This document shows, one piece after another, positions 1-5,358 of a DNA stretch of 6,176 bases. The position numbers were made by a program, and so were the translations under genes. Position 1 is the first letter of the stretch; every line of letters starts with the position of its first letter. The notes under the pieces were generated by a model that made no database searches, was not told the origin of the DNA, and worked only from the letters and a program-made list of their open reading frames with translations. The DNA comes from JALZHR01 sp036389695 (GTDB lineage Bacteria; Acidobacteriota; Blastocatellia; Pyrinomonadales; Pyrinomonadaceae): the NCBI GenBank assembly GCA_036389695.1, contig DASVWG010000168.1:1-6176 (forward strand), given 5' to 3'.

Positions 1-2
1 CC

Positions 3-857
3 GAACGCGCGGGCGAAATCGTCCGGGTCACGGTCGAAGCCGCCAATAAATGTGCTGCCGCAGTCGAAAAAATCGGAACGGTAAAAGCTCTGGCGGCGGC
101 GGTTCCGGCAATCTTAAATGTCGAAAAAGGCTTGATTTTAAAAGCTCCGAACGTTCCGGCGCTCGACGGCTGCCGTTTTGCCGCCGTGCTGTCGAACGAG
201 CTGAATCTGCCGTGCGTTCTGGAAAACGACGCGAACGCCGCCCTTATCGGCGAGCACGCTTTCGGCGCGGCGAAAAATTTCCGCTCGGCAATCGCCGTGA
301 CGCTCGGCACGGGCGTCGGCGGCGGCATCATCATCGACAACAAAATTTTGCGCGGCGCGGACGGAACCGCCGGAGAAATCGGGCATATCTGCGTCGAGCC
401 TTTCGGCGTGCCGTGCGGCTGCGGCAGTCGCGGCTGTGTCGAGCAGTATTCATCGGCGTCGGCAATCTTGCGCCTGGCGCGTGAACTGGAAAATCAATAT
501 CCGAAATCCGTTTTGCGAAATAGCTTGCACGTAACTTCCGCCGACATTTACGAAGCCGGAAAAGCGGGCGATGAGCTGGCGCTCGAAGTTTTCCGGCAGA
601 TGGGATTTTATCTCGGAATCGCGCTGGCGGGTTTGATAAACGTCTTAAATCCTGAGGTTATCGTCATCGGCGGCGGCGCGAGCGCGGGCTGGGATTTATT
701 TATTCCGCACACGCGCGAACAAATTCGCCAGCGCGCTTACCGCGAGCCCGCCGAACGCGCCAGCCTTATCAAAGCGAAGCTCGGCGACGACGCGGGAATT
801 CTCGGCGCGGCGCAGCTGGCGTTTGAATCAGTGGAAAAGGCGGAAACGCGAGTGTGA
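3..857 (+). CDS. ROK-family sugar kinase, probable glucokinase (5' end cut by window)
   Basis: This is a cytoplasmic ROK-fold kinase that most likely phosphorylates glucose or a related hexose with ATP; the substrate is inferred. The frame is open from the first base, giving 284 codons, so about 30-40 N-terminal residues with the DxGxT phosphate-binding loop lie outside the window. Visible family motifs in order are LENDANAA with the presumed catalytic Asp at 228-230, the glycine-rich GTGVGGG at 306-326 within a full ROK signature, EIGH with a zinc-ligand His at 384-386, and the zinc knuckle CxCx4C (Cys codons at 414, 420, 435) followed by VEQYSSASA. The second ATP-binding glycine run, IGGGAS, lies near 667-684. 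ROK repressors share this domain but carry an N-terminal HTH, which would lie outside the window, so that alternative stays open. The conserved GxGxPG turn reads AAAVPA at 93-110. The last codons (EKAETRV, stop TGA) lie in a repeat that recurs near 3506-3529. Confidence 0.9.
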   Translation, partial: ERAGEIVRVTVEAANKCAAAVEKIGTVKALAAAVPAILNVEKGLILKAPNVPALDGCRFAAVLSNELNLPCVLENDANAALIGEHAFGAAKNFRSAIAVTLGTGVGGGIIIDNKILRGADGTAGEIGHICVEPFGVPCGCGSRGCVEQYSSASAILRLARELENQYPKSVLRNSLHVTSADIYEAGKAGDELALEVFRQMGFYLGIALAGLINVLNPEVIVIGGGASAGWDLFIPHTREQIRQRAYREPAERASLIKAKLGDDAGILGAAQLAFESVEKAETRV

Positions 858-860
858 ACG
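836..860 (+). repeat. Copy of the 3432-3529 hairpin arm at the ROK gene 3' end
   Basis: The 25 bases here begin AAAGGCGGAAACGCGA and match the reverse complement of 3505-3529 at 24 of 25 positions. The copy spans the last ROK codons and the stop codon. The second arm of the hairpin is not present nearby, so this is a single arm rather than a full element. Confidence 0.7.
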
Positions 861-871
861 TTTATTAATCA

Positions 872-979
872 ATGACCTTCGATTTTTGAGCTTTGACCTT
901 TGATTTCTTTAATTTATGACTCGAATCGTCATTAATATTCCCAAAGGTCAAAAATCAAAGGTCAAAGCTCAAAGGTCAT
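872..979. repeat. Inverted array of 7-bp repeats (CAAAGNT family)
   Basis: The right half, 942-976, is five tandem 7-mers of the form CAAAGGT, CAAAGCT or CAAAAAT. The left half, 875-902, is four units in the opposite orientation (ACCTTTG, AGCTTTG, ATTTTTG, ACCTTCG). A perfect 20-bp inverted repeat pairs 887-906 with 952-971, and an outer 8-bp pair (872-879 with 972-979) extends it across a 7-base bulge. The intervening loop is 45 bases. There is no U-tract, so this is not a typical intrinsic terminator. The same unit recurs at 4435-4521. Confidence 0.8.
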
Positions 980-1043
980 TTCTTCAAAGGCAAATAAAAG
1001 AATAAAAACCCGTCAGTTTTGTGCTAATCTGTCGCTGCTCGCC

Positions 1044-1072
1044 TTTACAGCGCCGTCAGCGCCGGATTATCT
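1044..1072 (+). promoter_or_regulatory. Possible sigma-70 promoter for the 1088-1495 gene
   Basis: TTTACA (1044-1049) and TTATCT (1067-1072) are separated by 17 bases. This would give a very short leader of roughly ten bases before the ATG at 1088. It rests on consensus matching alone and is weak. Confidence 0.25.
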
Positions 1073-1087
1073 TTAGGCTGAAAAATT

Positions 1088-1495
1088 ATGGACGTATATC
1101 ATCGAGTTTTAGCAAGACTTTATGAAGTAACCGACGGAAAGGATTCGAAGACCGTCGATTTTAAGGATTTGGTCAAAAGTCTCGGTTTTCTGGGAAATTA
1201 TCCGGACATTTTTGAGCGCCTGAGCGGTTCGGGCTGGATTGCCGAAGACAAAAAAGCCGATTTCGTCCGCATCACGCACTGGGGCGTTCTGGAAGTTAAA
1301 AAATCGCCCGCCGCCAATCCGTCAGGCAGCAGTCTGAAAAACGACGCAAACAAGGCAATCGCCGAAGCCAAAGAACTCGGTTTACTGCTCGAAATTTTCG
1401 CCGGCGAAGCTTCAAAAGATAATCTGGCGGCGGTCGAACGGAAAATTGATAATCTGAAAACTGTGATTAACCAAATAAAATCAAATCTCGATTGA
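1088..1495 (+). CDS. Hypothetical protein, possible winged-helix N-terminus
   Basis: I do not recognise this 135-aa protein. It has no signal peptide or membrane segment and is therefore probably cytoplasmic. Residues 1-72 alternate short helices with a final 'SGWIAEDKKADFVRITHWGVLEVKK' type segment: a helix, then a Gly-Trp turn and two strands, as in winged-helix modules that end with a beta wing. Residues 73-85 are a Pro/Ser/Gly-rich linker. Residues 86-135 are Ala/Leu/Lys/Glu-rich and strongly helical (EAKELGLLLEIF, then ERKIDNLKTVINQIK), which suggests a coiled coil or helical hairpin for oligomerisation. The ATG at 1088 is preceded by only a weak purine stretch, and no better start is seen. 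Codon use resembles the neighbours. The DNA-binding idea is inference from pattern, and the gene stands alone between two repeat elements. Confidence 0.75.
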   Translation: MDVYHRVLARLYEVTDGKDSKTVDFKDLVKSLGFLGNYPDIFERLSGSGWIAEDKKADFVRITHWGVLEVKKSPAANPSGSSLKNDANKAIAEAKELGLLLEIFAGEASKDNLAAVERKIDNLKTVINQIKSNLD

Positions 1496-1509
1496 TGGAA
1501 AGGGAATGG

Positions 1510-1636
1510 AGGGGCAGGTCTTGTGCCTGCCCAATGAGCGCAGCGAATAAAGGTCTTGAATAAATTCAACATTGAATTTAACCCGAATTGATTAGCGCCC
1601 TTGCGGACGCTTTGGGCAGGCACAAGACCTGCCCCT
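1510..1636. repeat. REPIN/MITE-like inverted-repeat element
   Basis: Two perfect 25-base arms, 1510-1534 and 1612-1636, are reverse complements. Each arm is itself a small palindrome, GGGCAGG-N7-CCTGCCC. The 77-base interior holds a further perfect hairpin, TAAATTCAA/TTGAATTTA (1561-1569 with 1572-1580), and an imperfect GC-rich one (GCGCCC/GGACGC, about 1595-1610). Two inverted REP-like palindromes separated by a short spacer is the architecture called REPIN, normally mobilised in trans by a RAYT (TnpA-REP) transposase. No transposase gene and no target-site duplication are visible here. It lies 14 bases after the stop of the 1088-1495 gene, so it may also end or stabilise that transcript. 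Confidence 0.75.
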
Positions 1637-1677
1637 ACAATTTTTGCCGCGATTTTTGTTTATCTCTGAATCTTCAA

Positions 1678-1706
1678 ATAAAAAAAAGCGAAAGGTGAGT
1701 TTCGCT
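1678..1706 (-). terminator. Intrinsic terminator of the 1756-2013 gene
   Basis: Read on the minus strand, AGCGAAA and TTTCGCT form a perfect 7-bp stem with a 6-base loop (1687-1706), followed at once by a run of seven further T residues (1680-1686). It lies 50 bases past the stop codon of the minus-strand gene. The plus-strand reading has no T-run, so the terminator is one-directional. Confidence 0.7.
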
Positions 1707-1755
1707 CATCCTTCCGCCTATCCTGTCCTATTCAGTTGTCATTTGGGATTCTTTG

Positions 1756-2013
1756 TTAATGCGCCGTTAGCGAGAGATGCAGGGCATCGCCGCCGGGAAC
1801 GAGCGCCGAGCGATAATCGCCGTAATTAATCTTTTCGTCTTTCATCGAAAAGGCGTAGACGTCAAAGCCGAAAGCGTCGAGAAAATCCGCTACATCGAGC
1901 GAGCTGTGTAAATAGATGACTTCCGGATAACCGAGTTCCGCGCGCATTTCCAGCAATCTCTCGACGACTTCGAGCGGCGCAAAACATTTTATCGGGTCTT
2001 TGAAGGTAGCCAT
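1756..2013 (-). CDS. Hypothetical 85-aa protein
   Basis: I do not recognise this small protein. It begins MATFKDPIKCFAPLEVVERLLEM and contains a strand-like stretch 'YPEVIYLHSSLDVADFLDAFGFDVYAFSM' and a terminal 'GGDALHLSLTAH'. It has no signal peptide or membrane span, so it should be cytoplasmic, and it is mildly acidic. The alternation of an amphipathic helix, strand and helix suggests a compact alpha/beta fold. The frame is open further upstream to a TTG at 2082, but the ATG at 2013 is preferred because GAGGA (2022-2026) lies eight bases ahead of it. A good ribosome-binding site, an own terminator and a monocistronic layout argue that this is a real gene. It is divergent from fecR. Confidence 0.7.
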   Translation of the reverse strand: MATFKDPIKCFAPLEVVERLLEMRAELGYPEVIYLHSSLDVADFLDAFGFDVYAFSMKDEKINYGDYRSALVPGGDALHLSLTAH

Positions 2014-2021
2014 TTTCGATT

Positions 2022-2026
2022 TCCTC
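2022..2026 (-). promoter_or_regulatory. Ribosome-binding site fixing the start of the 85-aa gene
   Basis: GAGGA on the minus strand is eight bases from the ATG at 2013. The longer reading from TTG at 2082 has no comparable site. Confidence 0.7.
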
Positions 2027-2074
2027 AGTTTCAACTCGCCTTTTATTCGCAGGCACTTTCTTAGATTACGGAAG

Positions 2075-2089
2075 ACAACCAAAGGTTGT
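2075..2089. other. Short palindrome in a divergent intergenic region
   Basis: ACAACC-AAA-GGTTGT is a perfect 6-bp dyad with a 3-base centre. It sits between the 85-aa gene and fecR, upstream of the predicted fecR -35 box. It could be an operator, but no regulator-specific consensus is recognisable. Confidence 0.3.
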
Positions 2090-2134
2090 TCTAAATTTTA
2101 GACTGCGGCGGATAAGTTTTTTGCCGCAAAATTG

Positions 2135-2164
2135 TTGGAATAATTAATCGAAACAGGCTATGAT
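2135..2164 (+). promoter_or_regulatory. Predicted sigma-70 promoter of the FecR-domain gene
   Basis: TTGGAA (2135-2140) and TATGAT (2159-2164) are separated by 18 bases. Transcription would begin near 2171, leaving a leader of about 36 bases that contains the strong ribosome-binding site at 2192-2198. The AT-rich spacer fits a promoter. The call is from consensus only. Confidence 0.5.
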
Positions 2165-2191
2165 AGAAGCCAAACTCTCTCTGACCGGATG

Positions 2192-2198
2192 AAAGGAG
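2192..2198 (+). promoter_or_regulatory. Ribosome-binding site fixing the FecR-domain gene start
   Basis: AAAGGAG lies eight bases before the ATG at 2207. The upstream in-frame ATG at 2189 overlaps this site and lacks its own, so 2207 is the likely start. That start also places the signal peptide at residue 1. Confidence 0.8.
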
Positions 2199-2206
2199 CA
2201 CAACTG

Positions 2207-3364
2207 ATGAAACAAAGCTTTTTCAGAACACTCGTCTTAAGCGCGATTGGCTTGCTGCTGATTGCCGCTAATGCGTCGGCGCAACAGACCGAGCGCGAGA
2301 AACGCGCCATCAACGCCGCCAGCAGTATTTATGTTATTTCCGCCGAAGCGGGCGGAGTTAATTTTGTCGAGGGCAAGGTCGCCGTCGCGCGAAAAGACGC
2401 GAAAGGCGGTTATCTAATCAAGGGCGACGAGCTGGAAATCGGCGATAAAGTTTCGACCGGCGCGGACGGCAAAGCCGAAATTCTGCTTAATCCGGGCTCT
2501 TACGTCAGGCTCGGAGAAAACACCGATTTCGAATTTGTGACGACTGCGCTCGATAATTTGAAAGTTAAAATTACGCGCGGCAGCGCGATTTTCGAAGTCA
2601 TCGCCGACCGCGAGTTTCGCGTTTCGGTCGCGACGCCGAAAGCCGATTTTTACGTCGTTAAATCGGGCATTTACCGCATCGACGTTTTAGCGGAAGGCGC
2701 GGGAAAAATCGAAGTCTGGAAAGGCTTGGCGGAAATCGGCGACGGCAAAAGCGCGCCTTTGAAAAAAGGACAAAGCGCGATTGTCAACGGCAGCGAGACG
2801 ACCGTTGCCAAATTTGACCGCGACGAGAAAGACGCGCTGGAAGCGTGGAGCAAGGAACGCGCGAAAGATTTGGCGAAGATTAATTCGAGACTGAATAGAG
2901 CGAGTCTCCGAAATTCGCTGATGGCTTCGAGCAATCGCTGGAATATTTACAATTCCTACGGCTTGTGGATTTTTGATGCGTCGCACGGCTCCTGTTTTCT
3001 GCCGTTCGGCTACGGCTGGAGCTCGCCTTACGGTTACTGGTTCGGACAAGACCTCTGGAATATGAATCTGCCGTGGTACTATTATTATCCGCCGACGCCG
3101 CATTCGCCGGCGGCTCCGAATTCGACGGCGAACACAACCGAACGGACGCCGCGCGTTAATCAAGCCGACAGAACGATGTCGCGCGGCGGTTTGCCGCCTT
3201 TTGTCAGAGTTCAGCGCGAGCTTGGCGCCGATACGCCGATGACTAGCTCAAGACCGGTAACGAACTCAAACAATTTTCCGTCAGTCGTTACGCCGCGACC
3301 GCAGCCGCCGCCGGTTATCGTCGTGCCGTCGTCAAATCCAAACACGAGAACCAGAGGCAATTAA
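2207..3364 (+). CDS. Secreted FecR-domain protein with Trp/Tyr-rich segment and Pro-rich tail
   Basis: The 385-aa product starts with a classical signal peptide: MKQSFFR, a hydrophobic core (residues 9-21) and a predicted cleavage after ASA at 25. It is exported. Residues about 45-185 are a FecR-type beta-rich domain, with 'GDELEIGDKVSTGADGKAEI' and 'GSYVRLGENTDFEF' as the usual turn motifs and 'GIYRIDV...GKIEVWKG' at its end. A charged helical stretch (EKDALEAWSKERAKDLAKI) follows. Residues about 243-296 form an aromatic patch rich in Trp, Tyr and Gly, and 297-385 are a disordered Pro/Asn/Thr/Arg tail. In TonB-linked systems FecR is a membrane sensor paired with a sigma factor. Here there is no transmembrane segment beyond the signal peptide and no sigma-factor or TonB-receptor gene beside it, so a structural or surface-binding role is more likely than signalling. 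It has its own promoter and terminator. Confidence 0.85.
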   Translation: MKQSFFRTLVLSAIGLLLIAANASAQQTEREKRAINAASSIYVISAEAGGVNFVEGKVAVARKDAKGGYLIKGDELEIGDKVSTGADGKAEILLNPGSYVRLGENTDFEFVTTALDNLKVKITRGSAIFEVIADREFRVSVATPKADFYVVKSGIYRIDVLAEGAGKIEVWKGLAEIGDGKSAPLKKGQSAIVNGSETTVAKFDRDEKDALEAWSKERAKDLAKINSRLNRASLRNSLMASSNRWNIYNSYGLWIFDASHGSCFLPFGYGWSSPYGYWFGQDLWNMNLPWYYYYPPTPHSPAAPNSTANTTERTPRVNQADRTMSRGGLPPFVRVQRELGADTPMTSSRPVTNSNNFPSVVTPRPQPPPVIVVPSSNPNTRTRGN

Positions 3365-3390
3365 ACGCGAAAGTCGAATAATTTATATTA

Positions 3391-3420
3391 AGCGGGAGCC
3401 AAAACGCTCTCGCTTTTTTA
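3391..3420 (+). terminator. Intrinsic terminator of the FecR-domain gene
   Basis: AGCGGGAGC (3391-3399) pairs with GCTCTCGCT (3406-3414) through one G-U pair around the loop CAAAAC, followed by TTTTTATT. It begins 27 bases after the stop codon. Confidence 0.8.
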
Positions 3421-3554
3421 TTGGAAGAAATAAAGGCGGAAACGCGACAGTAATGGAGCGTGTTTCAAGTTTAGCAATTCGACAAGCTAAACTTGAAACA
3501 CGCTCGTTTACACTCGCGTTTCCGCCTTTGTTGTTTTATTGGAAGAAATAAAGG
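3416..3554. repeat. 21-bp direct repeat bracketing a hairpin element
   Basis: The 21 bases at 3416-3436 (starting TTTTATTGGAAG and ending AATAAAGG) recur identically at 3534-3554. The right copy contains the stop and last codons of the CPBP protease gene. The left copy begins in the T-run of the fecR terminator. The duplication encloses the long hairpin at 3432-3529, as a target-site duplication or a recombination scar would. Confidence 0.8.
3432..3529. repeat. Long near-perfect hairpin between convergent genes
   Basis: The outer arms AAAGGCGGAAACGCGA (3432-3447) and its complement (3514-3529) pair over 16 bases. The inner arms GAGCGTGTTTCAAGTTTAGC (3456-3475) and its complement (3486-3505) pair over 20 bases around a 10-base loop. 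Between them lies a symmetric 8-by-8 internal loop whose central four bases also pair. Lying between convergent genes, it may stop read-through in both directions; it may also be a small non-autonomous mobile element. Its arm recurs at 836-860. Confidence 0.8.
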
Positions 3555-4408
3555 AAAAATCCGCTTGTTCCCGACGTTGGTTCCACGCTTTCCAGCCAGA
3601 GCTTAAGAAGCAGAAAAATCGATTGAATGCCGTTTACAATCGTGTGAAAAATAATGCAGGGCAAAAGATTATTCGTGCGGACGCGAATCATTGTCAGCGT
3701 TAAACTCAATAATAAAAGCATGATAACGGTCGCGTAATCGGGAACGCTGCCGCTGCTGTATTGCGGAATATGCACGACCGTAAATAAAATCGTCACCAGG
3801 ACGACCGCGAGCGTGACGCCGAATCTTCTTTGAAAAGCCGAATACAATAAACCTCTGTAAACGACTTCTTCGACCAGCGGCGCGGTAAAAGTCGCGAAAA
3901 ACGCTATCAGAAAAACCGCCGCGCCCGAGCTTTTCAATAATTTGTCAAACTCGGTTTCGACGTCGCCGAAGATTTGAATCAAAGCCAGCCCAAGCCCGTA
4001 AAAAAGAATAAATAAAACTATTCCGTGCCAAATCTTGAATTTATCCAAACCCCAGCCCAGCGTTTGACGAAAGGAAAACGCGTTGAATCTGGTCACGACC
4101 AGCCACGCGATGAATAATGTAAAAAGATGCGCGGGAATAACCGACGCCAGACGCAAAATAACTGCCGTCGGGTCGGTCATTAAAAATTCGTAGAATGCTG
4201 TCTGGTCGGAAGAATCGATATTTTTTGAAAGCAGATAGGGAGTTAAAAAAAGGTTCGGTAAAACGATGATAAAGACTATACTCGCAAACCAGACGCCGAA
4301 CGCCGTCCAGCCGTTCCACGGGGGATTATTCGGTGTCGGGAGAGCGGCGTTTGAAATATCTTCCGGCGGCGGCGGGACAAAATTTTCAGTCGATTCAGTA
4401 ATTTCCAC
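3536..4408 (-). CDS. CPBP-family intramembrane metalloprotease (Abi/CAAX-type)
   Basis: This is a polytopic inner-membrane protein of the CPBP family (Rce1-like glutamic intramembrane proteases, PF02517). The three family motifs are present in order: EEVVYR (EExxxR), FTVVH (FxxxH) and HTIVN (HxxxN), so the catalytic residues are intact. A proline-rich cytoplasmic N-terminus (PPPPEDIS...PTPNNPPW) precedes about seven or eight hydrophobic segments. The in-frame TTG at 4450 gives 304 aa but lies inside a 7-bp repeat array. The GTG at 4408 gives 290 aa, lies outside the repeat and is preferred. Neither start has a clear ribosome-binding site. Bacterial members act in peptide or bacteriocin maturation, immunity or unknown proteolysis, and the substrate here cannot be told. 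It is divergent from kdsB and convergent with fecR. Its last codons lie in a 21-bp direct repeat. Confidence 0.85.
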   Translation of the reverse strand: MEITESTENFVPPPPEDISNAALPTPNNPPWNGWTAFGVWFASIVFIIVLPNLFLTPYLLSKNIDSSDQTAFYEFLMTDPTAVILRLASVIPAHLFTLFIAWLVVTRFNAFSFRQTLGWGLDKFKIWHGIVLFILFYGLGLALIQIFGDVETEFDKLLKSSGAAVFLIAFFATFTAPLVEEVVYRGLLYSAFQRRFGVTLAVVLVTILFTVVHIPQYSSGSVPDYATVIMLLLLSLTLTMIRVRTNNLLPCIIFHTIVNGIQSIFLLLKLWLESVEPTSGTSGFFLYFFQ

Positions 4409-4434
4409 GAAAAAAAGTGTATCTAAATTAGCTG

Positions 4435-4521
4435 CAAGTTCAAAGTTCAAAGCTCAAAGCTCAAAGTTTTAATTAATTCAACCGCAACTTGAAATCTTGA
4501 ACTTTGAAGTTTGAACTTTTG
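4435..4521. repeat. Second inverted array of CAAAGNT 7-bp repeats
   Basis: Positions 4441-4468 are four tandem 7-mers (CAAAGTT, CAAAGCT, CAAAGCT, CAAAGTT), preceded by a 6-base partial unit at 4435-4440. After a 17-base spacer, 4486-4521 carries the same unit inverted with 6-, 7- and 8-base spacings (AACTTTG at 4500-4506, AAGTTTG at 4507-4513, AACTTTTG at 4514-4521). The array fills the gap between the divergent CPBP protease and kdsB genes, where their promoters should be. It belongs to the same family as 872-979. Confidence 0.8.
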
Positions 4522-4539
4522 GTGATAACCTGTAATCCC

Positions 4540-5358
4540 GTGGAGCAACACGGAAATAATCCCCGACAAAACGTTATTGCAATCATTCCGGCGCGTCTCG
4601 AATCGACGCGTCTGGCGAATAAGCTTCTGCTCGATTTAGCCGGAAAACCGCTCGTTTTATGGACTTTACAGCAAGCCCGCAAAGCGAAAAACGTTTCGCG
4701 CGTGATTGTCGCCACCGACAGCCCGCAAATTTTGAAAATTGTCGAAGCCGCCGGCGGCGAAGCCGTTTTAACTTCAAAAAATCACCGGAGCGGCTCGGAC
4801 AGAATCGCTGAAGTCGCCGAAAATCTGCCGGAAAATTCGATTATCGTTAACGTGCAGGGCGACGAGCCTTTGATTCCGCCCGAAACGATTGAAAAAGCCA
4901 TCGAAGCGATTTTGCGTGACGCGTCGGCGGATATTGCGACGACCTCGGAACCGATTCACGAAATAAAAGACGTTTTGAGCGCCGACGTCGTCAAAGTCCT
5001 GACGGACGAAAACAATTTCGCGCTTTATTTTTCGCGCTCGCCGATTCCTTATCTCAGAGACGAAGCGAAGAAATACGGCTCGCTGGAAAACGCTCTCTTA
5101 AACGACGCAAATTTGCTTTCGCATTTTCGCAAACATACCGGACTTTACGTTTACCGGCGCGAATATCTGTTAAAATTTACAAAGCTGGAACAAACGCGTC
5201 TGGAAAAACTCGAAATGCTCGAACAGCTTCGCGCGCTGGAAAACGGCGCGCGCATCAAAGTCGTCGAAGCGGAGAAAAGCTCAATCGGCGTCGACACAGC
5301 GGAAGATTTCGAGCGTGTCAGAAAGATTTTGGAAGAGCAATTAGCTGTTAGCGATTAG
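4540..5358 (+). CDS. kdsB: 3-deoxy-manno-octulosonate cytidylyltransferase (CMP-Kdo synthetase)
   Basis: KdsB couples CTP with Kdo to give CMP-Kdo and pyrophosphate in the cytoplasm, the activation step before Kdo is added to lipid A. Family motifs in order, numbered from GTG 4540 (272 aa): the nucleotide-binding IIPARLESTRL (about 15-25) with GKPLV; VATDSPQI; TSKNHRSGSDRIAE; VNVQGDEPLI with the metal-binding Asp; YFSRSPIPYLR; HTGLYVYRREYL; LEQLRALENGARIKV; and the terminal IGVDTAEDFERV. All are intact. The start is uncertain: TTG at 4504 is inside the repeat array, GTG at 4522 and GTG at 4540 are alternatives, and none has a clear ribosome-binding site. GTG 4540 gives a length nearest the usual 245-260 aa. 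The last residues QLAVSD and the stop TAG lie in the 5339-5433 repeat. It is the first gene of a probable operon with pyrG. Confidence 0.93.
   Translation: MEQHGNNPRQNVIAIIPARLESTRLANKLLLDLAGKPLVLWTLQQARKAKNVSRVIVATDSPQILKIVEAAGGEAVLTSKNHRSGSDRIAEVAENLPENSIIVNVQGDEPLIPPETIEKAIEAILRDASADIATTSEPIHEIKDVLSADVVKVLTDENNFALYFSRSPIPYLRDEAKKYGSLENALLNDANLLSHFRKHTGLYVYRREYLLKFTKLEQTRLEKLEMLEQLRALENGARIKVVEAEKSSIGVDTAEDFERVRKILEEQLAVSD

Noticed and set aside
50..484. Long plus-strand frame rich in Arg inside the ROK gene
   Set aside because: It overlaps a clear ROK kinase in another frame, has extreme Arg and Gly content typical of an out-of-frame reading of GC-rich codons, and shows no domain.
872..979. 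Intrinsic terminator for the ROK gene
   Set aside because: The inverted repeat is long, but it is AT-rich with a 45-base loop and no T-run after it, so it is described only as a repeat.
1198..1623. 141-aa minus-strand frame covering the 1088-1495 gene and the REPIN-like element
   Set aside because: It runs through an inverted-repeat element and has a Ser/Phe-rich composition without a start signal. The plus-strand gene has the more natural protein composition.
2014..2082. Upstream extension of the 85-aa gene to TTG 2082
   Set aside because: GAGGA lies at ideal spacing before ATG 2013, and the extension overlaps the intergenic palindrome and is very basic.
2687..3163. 158-aa minus-strand frame opposite the FecR-domain gene
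   Set aside because: It is Arg-rich, lacks a ribosome-binding site and lies wholly within a convincing gene on the other strand.
2207..3364. FecI-FecR-FecA type iron signalling locus
   Set aside because: No sigma factor or TonB-dependent receptor is adjacent, and the protein is secreted without the inner-membrane anchor expected of FecR.
3536..4408. Abortive-infection or immunity system around the CPBP (Abi-type) protease
   Set aside because: The Abi name is historical for this family. There is no toxin, bacteriocin or partner defence gene nearby, so context gives no support.
4409..4450. Longer CPBP protease start at TTG 4450
   Set aside because: The extra 14 residues are partly encoded by the 7-bp array and have no ribosome-binding site. 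GTG 4408 is preferred, though not proven.
4504..4539. Longer KdsB start at TTG 4504
   Set aside because: The start codon is inside the repeat array and the added residues extend past the usual family N-terminus.
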